The notes below the pieces were generated by a model, which was given only the letters and a program-made list of their open reading frames with translations, did not search any database and was not told where the DNA came from. A stretch of DNA of 64,000 nt from Pantoea sp. Lij88 (GTDB lineage Bacteria; Pseudomonadota; Gammaproteobacteria; Enterobacterales; Enterobacteriaceae). Shown in pieces: positions 46,514-56,269 of this stretch. Location: the NCBI RefSeq assembly GCF_030062155.1, contig NZ_CP118269.1:2170001-2234000 (forward strand), given 5' to 3'. Positions within the stretch are counted from its first letter, which is position 1; each line of letters starts with the position of its first letter. A program made the position numbers and the translations under genes.

Positions 46514-47770
46514 ATGCATTACATTCAGAGTCTGATGAGTTTTATTGAGGGAAACCGGGTGCTGTCGATCAGCTTCAGCCTGTTGCTGCTGATCGTGGCC
46601 GGGATGGTCACTCACCTGATCTGCAAATTCTTTATCGTCAAAGTGATCAGGAAGGTCTTTTTCAGCAGCCACAAAAAAGGCGTTCCGCTGGATAAGGACA
46701 TCCGCCTCTCTCAGAAGCTGTCAAATTTTGTGCCGGTGATTGTGGTCTACAACTTCCTGCAATTTATGCCGGGCCTGCCTGAAAATCTTAAAGTCGCGAT
46801 TCAGACCATCTGCGGCATCCTGTTTTTTGTCTATCTGTCGATCTTCTTCAACGAAGTGCTGGAGATTGTTAACAACTCCTATACGCGCAAATCCAAACGC
46901 AAGAATCACTCGATCAAGGGCTATATCCAGATTGGCAAAATCCTGGTGCATATCATCGCCGCGATCATGATTCTGGCGATTATGTCCAACAAATCACCCG
47001 CGATCATCATCTCTTCGCTGGGTGCGGTCGCCGCGGTGCTGATGCTGATCTTCCAGCATACGCTGCTGTCGCTGGTGGCGAACATTCAGCTCTCCTCCAA
47101 CGATGTCCTGCAGCTGGGCGACTGGATTGAGATGCCGGACAGAAACATCAGCGGCGAGGTGATCGATATTGCGCTGCATACCATCACCATCCGCAACTGG
47201 GACAACACCATTTCGCGCATTCCGACCAAGAACTTCCTGACCGAGACCTACACAAACTGGCAGGCGATGTTCTCGTCGGGCGCGCGCCGCATCATGCGCA
47301 GCTTTTATCTGGATCAGAAGTCGATCACCTTTGTGAATCAGGAGATGCTGCAGTCGATGAGCCAGATCCGCCTGGCGGGCGAAACGATCACCGAGCTGCT
47401 GGATGGACGTGATATCAGTGCCGTCGGCGAACGCTGGTTTATGGAGAACGGCATCACCAATCTGATGGTGTTCCGTAAATTCCTGAGTGCCTGGCTGGCC
47501 CAGCGCGATGACATTATGAAGGAGATGTATATCGTGGTGCGGCCGCTGAAGCCGTCGCCGGATGGGTTGCCGGTGGAGATCTACTGCTTTACCTCATCGA
47601 TTTTCTGGGCCGATTATGAAAATACTCAGGCGGCGATTTTTGAGTATATCTATGCGATGGCCCGCCTCTTTGAGCTGCAGATCTATCAGCATCCGGCAGG
47701 TTCCGATTTCGCCCGGCTGGCTCAGCCGCGGCCCGACAGCCGGGATACACAGCAGAACGGCGTGCAGTAA
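46514..47770 (+). CDS. YbdG-type mechanosensitive channel (MscS superfamily)
   Basis: 418 residues from ATG 46514; the frame is open to 46319, but the upstream part is not membrane-like. Four or five membrane segments, then the MscS pore/beta domain: SPAIIISSLGAVAAVLMLIFQ pore-like helix, NDVLQLGDWIEMPDRNISGEVIDIALHTI, and TTIRNWDNTISRIPTKNFL equivalent. Closest recalled relative is E. coli YbdG (415 aa), which gives MscM-type activity. Relevant to hypo-osmotic shock, next to the trehalose genes. Confidence 0.88.
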   Translation: MHYIQSLMSFIEGNRVLSISFSLLLLIVAGMVTHLICKFFIVKVIRKVFFSSHKKGVPLDKDIRLSQKLSNFVPVIVVYNFLQFMPGLPENLKVAIQTICGILFFVYLSIFFNEVLEIVNNSYTRKSKRKNHSIKGYIQIGKILVHIIAAIMILAIMSNKSPAIIISSLGAVAAVLMLIFQHTLLSLVANIQLSSNDVLQLGDWIEMPDRNISGEVIDIALHTITIRNWDNTISRIPTKNFLTETYTNWQAMFSSGARRIMRSFYLDQKSITFVNQEMLQSMSQIRLAGETITELLDGRDISAVGERWFMENGITNLMVFRKFLSAWLAQRDDIMKEMYIVVRPLKPSPDGLPVEIYCFTSSIFWADYENTQAAIFEYIYAMARLFELQIYQHPAGSDFARLAQPRPDSRDTQQNGVQ

Positions 47771-47827
47771 CCGGTGACGGCGGTGGCGATCGCCTGCCCC
47801 CGCCGCGATGAAGCGTTGCTCAGCGAA

Positions 47828-48124
47828 TTAGCTCTTGCTCAGCGCATAGTTCAGCACTTTGTCATTTTTCATCTGCACGGTCAGCGTCTGCCCCTCGGTA
47901 GTGTTCAGGGTGCGCGCCTCGCTGTAAGTCCACTTCAGCAGCCGCTGCCCGTCCGGGTAAGGCGTTTCACTGTCCGGCTGACCAAACAGCGCGATCAGCT
48001 GAGCTTTGGTGGTCTGACCGGTGTGAATGTGCTGCAGATTACTGTTGTCCAGCCGGTGCCCGACCTGATTAGAACAGGCGGCGAGCAGCAACAGCAGCGC
48101 AGCTAACAGAACGCGTTTCGTCAC
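47828..48124 (-). CDS. Small SmpA/OmlA-like lipoprotein
   Basis: 98 residues. Signal peptide with lipobox LLAACSN, then a short alpha/beta domain reminiscent of BamE (SmpA/OmlA): the TGQTTKAQLIALFGQPD helix-turn and the YPDGQRLLKWTYSEA strand. Role unknown; outer-membrane association is inferred only from the lipobox (residue +2 is Ser, allowing Lol transport). Convergent with the YbdG-like gene. Confidence 0.8.
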   Translation of the reverse strand: MTKRVLLAALLLLLAACSNQVGHRLDNSNLQHIHTGQTTKAQLIALFGQPDSETPYPDGQRLLKWTYSEARTLNTTEGQTLTVQMKNDKVLNYALSKS

Positions 48125-48542
48125 GTAACATCCTATTGAAGTATTCAGCGCCGCAGGTCATTGAGCGCAATCGCGCTTAAGCTTATAGCGAATCCCTGCC
48201 ATCCGGCAGGCTTTTCTGCGCCTGCACCTCTTCCTTTCCCCCGTCAGAGTATGTTTCACGGCAATTAACGCAAATTAATGCCGCCAGAAGCCCCGCCGCC
48301 CTGCGATTGCAACATCTTAGTCTATGATTACTCTCTGTATGCCGCGTGGAAGCGGTCTCACGCCTTCCTCCCCGCCGCATCACGCTGAATATCAGTCCAG
48401 CTTCCTGGCTGAAGAGACGCGCCAGCCCACCTGGCATCCTGGTCTCGCTGCAAGGTTTTTGATTTTTGACGCTTGCGTCATCGACATCCTTTTCGCGCGG
48501 TGGCGAGCCATCGCGTATTTCCAGGCTAAATGAGGCAACTGA
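48125..48542 (+). other. Intergenic region upstream of treZ
   Basis: 418 bases. A 69-codon plus-strand frame ending at 48533 has no ribosome site and an unlikely composition and is not called. The treZ promoter should lie in the last ~200 bases. Confidence 0.5.
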
Positions 48543-50327
48543 ATGGAATCCAAATCTTTTTTTAAAAGTTGGGGCGCTGAACGGGTTGCCAGTGATGAGG
48601 TGCGTTTCCGCCTCTGGGCGACCGGTCAGCAACGCGTGACGCTGCGTCTCTCCGGCAAAGACATTGAAATGACCCCGCAGGCAGATGGCTGGTTTGAAAC
48701 CCAGGTCACCGGTGTGGCGGCCAATGCCGAATATGATTTTGTGCTGGCGGATGGCACGGCCGTGCCCGATCCCGCCGCCCGTGCCCAGAAAGCCGAGGTT
48801 AACGGCCCGTCGCTGGTGATCGATCCTGAGGCGTATCAGTGGCAGAACACAGACTGGAAGGGTCGTCCGTGGCAGGAGTCGGTGGTGTATGAACTGCACA
48901 TCGGCACCTTCACGCCTGAAGGCACCTTCCGGGCGGCGATTGAAAAGCTGCCGATGCTGGCCGAAACCGGCATCACCATGATTGAAGTGCTGCCGGTGTC
49001 GCAGTTTGGCGGCAATCGCGGCTGGGGCTACGATGGCGTACTGCTCTATGCGCCGCATGCGGCCTACGGTACGCCCGATGATTTCAAAGCCTTTATCGAT
49101 GCGGCACACGGCCACGGTCTGTCGGTGGTGCTGGATATTGTGCTGAACCACTTCGGCCCGGAGGGCAACTATCTGCCGCTGCTCGCGCCAGACTTCTTCC
49201 ACAAAGAGCGCCAGACGCCGTGGGGCGCGGGTATCGCCTATGACGTTGATGCAGTGCGCCGCTACATCGTGGAAGCGCCACTCTACTGGCTGCAGGAGTT
49301 TAATCTGGATGGCCTGCGCTTTGATGCCATCGATCAGATTGATGACCCAAGCGAAAAGCATGTGCTGACTGAGATTGCTGAGCGCATCCGCGCCACCATT
49401 ACCGATCGCCCGGTTCATCTGACTACCGAAGATTGCCGTAACGTCACCTTCCTGCATCCGCGTGACGAAAACGGGGACGCCCCGCTGTTTACCGGCGAAT
49501 GGAACGATGACTTCCACAACGCCGTGCATGTGCTGGCAACCGGTGAAACCCACGCCTATTACCAGGATTTCGCCGATCAGCCGGAACAGCGGGTAGCACG
49601 CGCGCTGGCAGAAGGCTTTGTCTATCAGGGCGAAGTGTCGCCGCAGTCGGGCGAGCCACGCGGCGTGAAAAGCAGCAGCCAGCCGCCGGTCGCCTTTGTC
49701 GACTTTATCCAGAACCATGACCAGACGGGCAACCGTGCGCAGGGCGAAAGGCTGGTCTCGCTGGCTGGCGCAGAGCGGACGCAGGTGCTGCTGGCCATGC
49801 TGCTGGTCTCACCGCACATCCCGCTGCTGTTTATGGGCGAAGAGTATGGCGAAACCCGGCCGTTCCTGTTCTTCACCGATTTCCACGGCGATCTGGCCAA
49901 AGCGGTGCGTGAAGGTCGCGCCCGTGAGTTTGAAGGCCATGCCGGTCACGGCGAAACGGTGCCGGATCCCAACGATGTCACCACGTTTGAACAGTCGAAA
50001 CTCAACTGGCCGCGCACAGAAACGCCGGAAGGTCAGCAGTGGCTGGCGCTGACGCGTCATCTGCTGGCACTGCGTCAGGAACATATCGTGCCGCTGCTGC
50101 ACACTGCCGGGGGAGATGCCGGCCAGATAGTGAAAACGGCAGAAGGTTTCCTGGCGGTGCGCTGGGACTTCCCGCAGGGCACGCTGTCACTGGCGCTGAA
50201 CGTTGGCGACAGCACGCAGCCGATCCCCGATTTGCCGGGCGAGACCCTGTTTTCCTGGCCGCAGACCGCAACCGAACTGATTCCCAACGCTATCGTGGTG
50301 CGTCTGGCTAAGAGAGAAGCAGAATGA
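48543..50327 (+). CDS. treZ: Malto-oligosyltrehalose trehalohydrolase TreZ
   Basis: 594 residues, GH13. N-terminal CBM48-like domain (1-105), then the catalytic barrel: VVYELHIGTFTPEGTF, DGLRFDAIDQI with the nucleophile Asp, the acid in TTEDCRNV, and FIQNHDQTGNR with the transition-state Asp. Releases trehalose from maltooligosyl-trehalose. The ATG is preceded by GAGGCA. Overlaps treY by 4 bases. Confidence 0.95.
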   Translation: MESKSFFKSWGAERVASDEVRFRLWATGQQRVTLRLSGKDIEMTPQADGWFETQVTGVAANAEYDFVLADGTAVPDPAARAQKAEVNGPSLVIDPEAYQWQNTDWKGRPWQESVVYELHIGTFTPEGTFRAAIEKLPMLAETGITMIEVLPVSQFGGNRGWGYDGVLLYAPHAAYGTPDDFKAFIDAAHGHGLSVVLDIVLNHFGPEGNYLPLLAPDFFHKERQTPWGAGIAYDVDAVRRYIVEAPLYWLQEFNLDGLRFDAIDQIDDPSEKHVLTEIAERIRATITDRPVHLTTEDCRNVTFLHPRDENGDAPLFTGEWNDDFHNAVHVLATGETHAYYQDFADQPEQRVARALAEGFVYQGEVSPQSGEPRGVKSSSQPPVAFVDFIQNHDQTGNRAQGERLVSLAGAERTQVLLAMLLVSPHIPLLFMGEEYGETRPFLFFTDFHGDLAKAVREGRAREFEGHAGHGETVPDPNDVTTFEQSKLNWPRTETPEGQQWLALTRHLLALRQEHIVPLLHTAGGDAGQIVKTAEGFLAVRWDFPQGTLSLALNVGDSTQPIPDLPGETLFSWPQTATELIPNAIVVRLAKREAE

Positions 50328-52852
50328 ATATTCCTACCGCAACGTACCGCATCCAGTTCCGTAACGGCATGACCTTTGACCGTGCGGCGGCGCTGGTGCC
50401 CTATCTGAAACAACTGGGTATCAGCCATCTTTACGCCTCGCCGATCTTCAGTGCGACCGCGGAGTCGACCCACGGCTATGACGTCACCGACGTTAACCAG
50501 ATCGAGCCGTCGATTGGCGGCCGTGAAGGCTTTGACCGCATGGCTGCCGCGCTGAAAGCGGCCGGGCTGGGGCTGATCCTCGACATCGTGCCGAACCATA
50601 TGGCCGCGTCGCTGGAGAACCCGTGGTGGCGCGACGTCATTGAGCATGGCGAACAGAGTCGCTATGCCCGTTATTTCGATATCGACTGGTCACGCCGCCT
50701 GACGCTACCGTTCCTCGGTGACACCTTTGAGGCGGTGCTGGCAAACGGTGAAATCAGCGTGAAGCGCGATCCGCAGACCGCTAAACCGGCGCTGGCCTAC
50801 TTCGACAATTTCTATCCGCTGAAACCGGAGACCTGGCAGGATCGGGAAGAGGCGGTGCTCGCCCTGCGCGATGCCGCACAGATTGCCGAGCTGCATGATC
50901 AGCAGCCGTGGCGACTGATGTCCTGGCGCGATGCACCCAATGACCTCTCCTACCGCCGCTTCTTCGAAGTAACCGGTCTGGTGGGCGTGCGCGTGGAAGA
51001 CAAGGCCGTCTTTGATGCCGCGCATCAGCTGATCCTTGAGCTGGTCCACAGCGGCGCGGTTCAGGGATTGCGCGTCGACCACGTGGATGGCCTGGCCGAT
51101 CCGCGCGGCTATCTGGAGCAGTTACGCCAGGCCGCCGGTCCCGACTGCTATCTCACCGTGGAAAAAATCCTCGGCGACAATGAACAGCTGCCTGATGAGT
51201 GGCCGGTTTCCGGCACCACCGGTTATGAGTTTATGGCCGCGCTTGCCAATCTTCTGGTCGACAGCGATCGCCTGAGCGGACTGCGCAAGGCCTATCAGGC
51301 CGTCATCGGCAAAACCGTCAACATGAAAGCAGAGCTGCGTGCCGCCAAGCTGTTGATGGCGAACCGCAACTTCGCCGGTGAATTTAACCGGTTACAGCAG
51401 CTGGCACTGAAGATTGCCGAAGCCGAAGGCGCACCTCAGCCGGAAGCGGAACTGAAAAATGCGCTGCGTGAGCTATTGGTGGCCTTCCCGGTTTACCGCA
51501 CCTACGGCACACCGCAGGGCCTGACGCCTGCCGACACCGCGTTGCTGCAACAGGTCGTCAGCGAGGTCAAAGCCAGCGACTCTGCACCGGATACCCAGGC
51601 GCTCGACTTCCTGACGCGTATTCTGCGTGCTGACGTTGCCGACGCTGCCCGCGACGATGCGACACAGTTCCGCACCCGCTTCCAGCAGCTGACCGGCCCG
51701 CTGATGGCGAAATCGGTCGAGGACACCCTCTTCTTCCGTCAGCACATGGCGCTGGCGCTGAATGAAGTCGGCGCTGAACCGCTGGCGCGTCACTTCTCGC
51801 TGGATCAGTTCCATGCGGAGATGCAGGCGCGGCGCGAACATCAGCCCGATGCGCTATCCGGCACTTCAACGCACGACACCAAGCGCGGGGAAGATGCCCG
51901 TGCGCGTCTCTATACGCTGACCGAAGCGCCACAGCGCTGGGCGGAGTGCGTCAGCCGCTGGCGGGAGATGAACAAAGATCATGTCGTTCGCCTGAAAGAT
52001 GGTCCGGCACCGGAGCCGGCCGTCGAGTGGATGCTGTATGAAGCGCTGGCAGGCGTCTGGCCGACGACTCTGCAGCCGCAGGATGCCGAGGGTCTGGCGG
52101 CGCTGGAAGCCCGCTTTGTGGTTTATGTCGAGAAGGCGCTGCGTGAAGCCAAACTGCGCACCGACTGGGCCGACAACAACGACGCCTACGAAGAGGCGGT
52201 GCTGGGTTATGCCCGTCATCTGCTCGCGCCCGCGAATAGCGCCTTCCTCAATGATTTCTGCCAGTCACTGCAGCCCTTTATGCGTGCCGGACTGGTCAAC
52301 AGTCTGACCCAGACCGTGGTGAAACTTACCGCGCCTGGCGTACCCGATATTTATCAGGGCAGCGAGGCGCTGGACTTCAGCCTGGTCGATCCCGATAACC
52401 GCCGCGAGCCTGATTTCGACGCGCTGGCGGCAATGCTTAACGCGCCACAGCAGGACGGCAGCGAGGCGCACTGGCTGCGTGGTCAGGTCAATCAGCAGGC
52501 GATTGTGAAGCTGCTGGCGCTGCGTCAGCAGCAGCCCGCGCTGTTCCGCCACGGTGACTATCTGGCGCTGTCGGCTGAGGGTGAACAGCAGGATAAGGTA
52601 CTCGCCTTTGCCCGCACCCATCAGGATCAGGCGGTGATCGTGATTGTGTCACGCCGTGTCTTTAACTCGCTGCCCGAGAATCTCGATCAGCCACCTGCGG
52701 CACGCTGGGCTGATACGGTCATCGCCCTGCCTGCCTCGCTGAGTCAGCGCAAGTATCAGGATGTGCTGAGCGGTCAGACTATCGCCGCAGACGACCAGCT
52801 GCCGCTTACCGCGCTGGCATCGCAGTGGTGCGCCGTGCTGGTGGCACAGTGA
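50324..52852 (+). CDS. treY: Malto-oligosyltrehalose synthase TreY
   Basis: 842 residues, GH13. Turns the reducing end of malto-oligosaccharides into a trehalosyl unit. Family segments: NIPTATYRIQFRNGMTFDRA at the start, LYASPIFSATAESTHGYDVTD, LIDIVPNHMA-like segment, nucleophile Asp in GLRVDHVDGLADP, LTVEKILG, and TSTHDTKRGEDARARL near residue 515. The ATG lies in the overlap with treZ (ATGA), so the two are coupled. Confidence 0.95.
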   Translation: MNIPTATYRIQFRNGMTFDRAAALVPYLKQLGISHLYASPIFSATAESTHGYDVTDVNQIEPSIGGREGFDRMAAALKAAGLGLILDIVPNHMAASLENPWWRDVIEHGEQSRYARYFDIDWSRRLTLPFLGDTFEAVLANGEISVKRDPQTAKPALAYFDNFYPLKPETWQDREEAVLALRDAAQIAELHDQQPWRLMSWRDAPNDLSYRRFFEVTGLVGVRVEDKAVFDAAHQLILELVHSGAVQGLRVDHVDGLADPRGYLEQLRQAAGPDCYLTVEKILGDNEQLPDEWPVSGTTGYEFMAALANLLVDSDRLSGLRKAYQAVIGKTVNMKAELRAAKLLMANRNFAGEFNRLQQLALKIAEAEGAPQPEAELKNALRELLVAFPVYRTYGTPQGLTPADTALLQQVVSEVKASDSAPDTQALDFLTRILRADVADAARDDATQFRTRFQQLTGPLMAKSVEDTLFFRQHMALALNEVGAEPLARHFSLDQFHAEMQARREHQPDALSGTSTHDTKRGEDARARLYTLTEAPQRWAECVSRWREMNKDHVVRLKDGPAPEPAVEWMLYEALAGVWPTTLQPQDAEGLAALEARFVVYVEKALREAKLRTDWADNNDAYEEAVLGYARHLLAPANSAFLNDFCQSLQPFMRAGLVNSLTQTVVKLTAPGVPDIYQGSEALDFSLVDPDNRREPDFDALAAMLNAPQQDGSEAHWLRGQVNQQAIVKLLALRQQQPALFRHGDYLALSAEGEQQDKVLAFARTHQDQAVIVIVSRRVFNSLPENLDQPPAARWADTVIALPASLSQRKYQDVLSGQTIAADDQLPLTALASQWCAVLVAQ

Positions 52853-52907
52853 CATCCGAATGAATTTTTTTTACGCGTCAATCTGTTCATTGAATAACGA
52901 GGCATAA

Positions 52908-54983
52908 ATGTCAAACAGTCAGCGTTTTGAAATTACGGCGGGTTACAGCCATTTGCTGGGGGCCAACTTTGATGGCCAGGGCGTGAACTTCGCCCTGTTC
53001 AGCGCCCACGCCGAGCGGGTTGAACTCTGTCTGTACGATCCCAGCGGTAAAACGGAAATTGCCCGTCTGGAGCTGCCGGAATATACCCATGAAGTGTGGC
53101 ACGGCTACATTCCGGGCCTGAAACCTGGCGCACTCTATGGCTATCGCGTCTATGGCCCTTACGACCCGGAAAATGGTCATCGCTTTAACCCGAACAAGTT
53201 GCTGCTCGACCCGTACGCCCGGGAACTGGCGGGCGACATCGCCTGGAACGAGGCGCACTTCGCGTACGATCTCTATCACGATGATAAAGATCTGACGTTC
53301 GACACCCGCGACAGCGCGCCGTTTACGCCAAAGTGCCGGGTGATCGACCCGAATGAATTCGACTGGCAGGATAAAAACCGCCCGAATGTGCCGTGGCCGA
53401 AAACCGTCATCTATGAAACCCACGTGAAAGGCTTTACGCAGCTCAACACGGCGCTGCCGCCGGAGTTGCGCGGCACCTTTGACGGGATGGGACACAAAGC
53501 GACCGTTGACTACATCAAAAGTCTGGGCATTACCTCGGTTGAACTGCTGCCGGTGCACTGGTTCCCGGACGATCAGCACCTGCTCGATAAGGGGCTGAAA
53601 AACTTCTGGGGCTACAACACGCTGGGCTTCTTTGCGCCCGCTACCCGCTACTTCGGGCCGCGCGGCATTCAGGGCTTCCGTGACATGGTGCGCGCTTTCC
53701 ATGATGCCGGTATCGAGGTGATCCTCGACGTAGTCTACAACCACACTGCCGAGGGCAATGAGCTGGGGCCGACGCTGTCGTTTAAGGGCATCGATAACTT
53801 CTCCTATTACCGCACGATGCCAGACCAGCATCGTTACTACATCAACGATACCGGCACCGGTAACACCGTGAATACCTCGCATCCGCGCGTACTGCAGATG
53901 GTGCTTGATTCGCTGCGTTACTGGTCGGAGTCGATGCATATCGACGGTTTCCGCTTCGACCTCGGCACCATTCTCGGTCGTGAACCCGATGGTTTCGACC
54001 CGCGCGGCGGCTTCTTCGATGCCGTGATGCAGGACCCGATCCTGTCGCAGAAAAAGCTGATTGGCGAACCCTGGGATATCGGTCCGGGCGGCTATCAGGT
54101 CGGCAGCTTCCCGCCAGGCTGGGCGGAATGGAACGATCAGTACCGCGATACGGTGCGTGACTACTGGAAAGGCAACAACGTCTCCACCGACTTTGCCGCC
54201 CGCCTGCTGGGGTCCGGCGACCTCTACGATCAGCACGGGCGTCGTCCGTGGGCCAGCGTCAACTTTATTACCGCGCACGATGGCTTCACCCTCAACGATC
54301 TGGTGTCGTACAACGACAAACATAACGCGGACAACGGCGAAGATAACAACGACGGTCACAACGATAACCGCTCGTACAACTATGGCGTCGAAGGCCCGAC
54401 CGATGACGAAGGCATCAACGCGGTGCGCGAGCGTCAGAAGCGCAACTTCCTCGCCACGCTGATCTTCTCCCACGGCACGCCGATGCTGCTGGCAGGCGAT
54501 GAGTTTGGCCGCAGCCAGATGGGTAACAACAACGGCTACTGCCAGGACAGCGAAATCTCCTGGGTGCACTGGGATAATCTGCCGGAATCCGCTGAGGCGC
54601 TGCGCGAGTTCACCCGCCAGATCCTGACACTGCGTGCGCAGCAGCCGTTGCTGCGCCGTGAAAACTGGCGCGACGGCATGGATATCAAATGGTTTAACGC
54701 CGGTGGCGGCTTCCAGCAGGCTGAGCAGTGGGATGAAGGCTCAACGCTGGGCGTCTATATCGGCCGGCCGGATCTGCAGACCGAGGAAGGCATCTGGCAT
54801 GACGTACTGATGCTGCTTAACCCGTTTGAAGGCAATGTGCCATTCCGCATTCCACAGTTCGGCGAAGGTGGCTGGGTGCTGGAGCTGACCACCAGCGATG
54901 TGGCGAAACGCGGTCTGGTGATCACCAAAGAGAAGGATTTCGAACTGGAAGGACGCAGCTTCGCCCTGTTCAGACGTCCCTAG
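52908..54983 (+). CDS. glgX: Glycogen debranching enzyme GlgX (TreX-type isoamylase)
   Basis: 691 residues, GH13_11. CBM48 domain, then VIYETHVKGFT, VVYNHTAEGNE, nucleophile Asp in IDGFRFDLGTILG, acid in KLIGEPWDIGPGGY, and FITAHDGFTLNDLVSYN. Debranches glycogen to give the linear malto-oligosaccharides used by TreY. Follows treY by 55 bases on the same strand, making a TreX-TreY-TreZ pathway from glycogen to trehalose. A separate glg operon is not seen in this window. Confidence 0.94.
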   Translation: MSNSQRFEITAGYSHLLGANFDGQGVNFALFSAHAERVELCLYDPSGKTEIARLELPEYTHEVWHGYIPGLKPGALYGYRVYGPYDPENGHRFNPNKLLLDPYARELAGDIAWNEAHFAYDLYHDDKDLTFDTRDSAPFTPKCRVIDPNEFDWQDKNRPNVPWPKTVIYETHVKGFTQLNTALPPELRGTFDGMGHKATVDYIKSLGITSVELLPVHWFPDDQHLLDKGLKNFWGYNTLGFFAPATRYFGPRGIQGFRDMVRAFHDAGIEVILDVVYNHTAEGNELGPTLSFKGIDNFSYYRTMPDQHRYYINDTGTGNTVNTSHPRVLQMVLDSLRYWSESMHIDGFRFDLGTILGREPDGFDPRGGFFDAVMQDPILSQKKLIGEPWDIGPGGYQVGSFPPGWAEWNDQYRDTVRDYWKGNNVSTDFAARLLGSGDLYDQHGRRPWASVNFITAHDGFTLNDLVSYNDKHNADNGEDNNDGHNDNRSYNYGVEGPTDDEGINAVRERQKRNFLATLIFSHGTPMLLAGDEFGRSQMGNNNGYCQDSEISWVHWDNLPESAEALREFTRQILTLRAQQPLLRRENWRDGMDIKWFNAGGGFQQAEQWDEGSTLGVYIGRPDLQTEEGIWHDVLMLLNPFEGNVPFRIPQFGEGGWVLELTTSDVAKRGLVITKEKDFELEGRSFALFRRP

Positions 54984-55014
54984 TCACTAAACCCGGTTAA
55001 AAAGCCGTCACCTG

Positions 55015-55042
55015 GCGCAGCGCATTTCGCGCTGCGCTTGTG
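55015..55042 (+). terminator. Hairpin after glgX, possible terminator
   Basis: Perfect 9-bp arms GCGCAGCGC / GCGCTGCGC with ATTTC loop; followed by TTGTGTTT, a poor T-run. Confidence 0.6.
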
Positions 55043-55110
55043 TTTCTGGCCATGGCTGCCAGGCTTAACCGGTTGTTAACAGTGAGAATTGATGCTGATA
55101 AGGAGGCATA

Positions 55111-55875
55111 ATGTCCAGATTTACGCAGAAAGTTGTGGTTGTGACAGGCGCCGGGTCCGGCATTGGCGAAGCCAGCGCAAAGCGCTTCGCTGAAGAAGGG
55201 GCATCAGTCGTCCTGGTGGGACGTACCGCGCAGAAACTGGAAGAGACGCTGGCCGGCATGACGCCGGGCGATCACCTGGTAGCCGCGTGCGACGTCTCAG
55301 AAGCCGGACAGGTTAAGCAGCTGTCCGAAACCGTACTAAACAAGTATGGTCGCGTTGACGTGCTGGTGAATAACGCGGGCGTCATCGTACAGGGCCGCGT
55401 CCATGAAGTCGGACTCGACGCCTGGAAAACCCTGATGAAAACTGACCTTGATGGCGTTTTCCACGGCGTACACTACTTCATGCCTGCTCTGTTAAAGAGC
55501 AAAGGTAACGTGGTCAACATCTCTTCCGTTTCCGGCTTAGGCGGCGACTGGGGCATGAGCATCTACAACGCCGCTAAAGGGGCGATCACCAACTTCACCC
55601 GTGCGCTGGCGATGGACTACGGCGCCGATGGCGTGCGGGTTAATGCGGTCTGCCCGGGCTTTACCCTCACCGATCTGACCGAAGATGCCAGTCAGGATCA
55701 GGAGCTGATGGAACGCTTTTACGATCGTATTCCGCTGCGCCGTGCCGGTGAAGCAGATGATATCGCCCGAGCCATTCTGTTTATTGCCAGTGAGGAAGCC
55801 AGTTATATTACCGGCGTCAATCTGCCGGTCGATGGCGGCATTACCGCCTCTAATGGCCAGCCTAAACAGGCATAA
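55111..55875 (+). CDS. Short-chain dehydrogenase/reductase
   Basis: 254 residues, classical SDR. TGAGSGIGEASAKRF cofactor motif, NNAGV, catalytic Ser in SSVSGLGGDWG, Tyr-x3-Lys in YNAAKGAITNF, and the C-terminal GVNLPVDGGIT. NAD(P) preference and substrate not determinable; Asp after the second strand is absent in VVLVGRTAQ, suggesting NADP. Ribosome site AAGGAGG. Monocistronic with a strong terminator. Confidence 0.92.
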   Translation: MSRFTQKVVVVTGAGSGIGEASAKRFAEEGASVVLVGRTAQKLEETLAGMTPGDHLVAACDVSEAGQVKQLSETVLNKYGRVDVLVNNAGVIVQGRVHEVGLDAWKTLMKTDLDGVFHGVHYFMPALLKSKGNVVNISSVSGLGGDWGMSIYNAAKGAITNFTRALAMDYGADGVRVNAVCPGFTLTDLTEDASQDQELMERFYDRIPLRRAGEADDIARAILFIASEEASYITGVNLPVDGGITASNGQPKQA

Positions 55876-55882
55876 TGATCAG

Positions 55883-55909
55883 GGCAGCGTCTTTACGCTG
55901 CCTTTTTTT
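55883..55909 (+). terminator. Rho-independent terminator after the SDR gene
   Basis: GGCAGCG / CGCTGCC stem, TCTTTA loop, seven T. Confidence 0.92.
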
Positions 55910-55993
55910 ATTCTGAACGCCCCGCCCGGTTAATTCGCTTTATTCTCTTTTTTATGCGGCACTATTTTGCCAGCGAATCAGCCTGCCAGTGAA

Positions 55994-56269
55994 TTAATGT
56001 TTTGGCGTATGACGGGTTGGCGTTGCTGCGCGCGCCGGTTTAATTGCCGTGCTATTACTGGTCGGGCAAATAAACGTGCTCAGACAGGCATTACAGAGTA
56101 TGGCATTAGCGTGATGGACTTTCGCCACCGCCAGCGCCTGCTGCCGGGTATAAAGCGAACCAATAAAGACGCGTTTGTCGTTCTTTGACAGATTAACGCA
56201 ACCTTCTTTGTGTAAAATCCATCCACCCATGGGACGCGGGCACAGATAATAATAGCTGGCTTTGAGCAT
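55994..56269 (-). CDS. Small cysteine-containing hypothetical protein
   Basis: 91 residues from ATG 56269 (TCAGGA 8 bases upstream; another ATG lies 3 codons earlier). Contains YYYLCPRPMGGWILHKEGC, FIGSLYTRQQALAVAKV, and a late CNACLSTFIC cluster; the four or five Cys could bind a metal. The C-terminal ~20 residues are Thr/Ala/Pro-rich. Not recognised. Confidence 0.65.
   Translation of the reverse strand: MLKASYYYLCPRPMGGWILHKEGCVNLSKNDKRVFIGSLYTRQQALAVAKVHHANAILCNACLSTFICPTSNSTAIKPARAATPTRHTPKH

Noticed and set aside
48183..49718. 511-codon open frame on the minus strand
   Set aside because: Fully antisense to treZ, which has intact GH13 motifs; long antisense frames are common in GC-rich genes. 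No ribosome site and His/Arg-rich composition.
52911..54569. 552-codon open frame on the minus strand
   Set aside because: Antisense shadow of glgX with Val/Ile/Arg bias; no family pattern.
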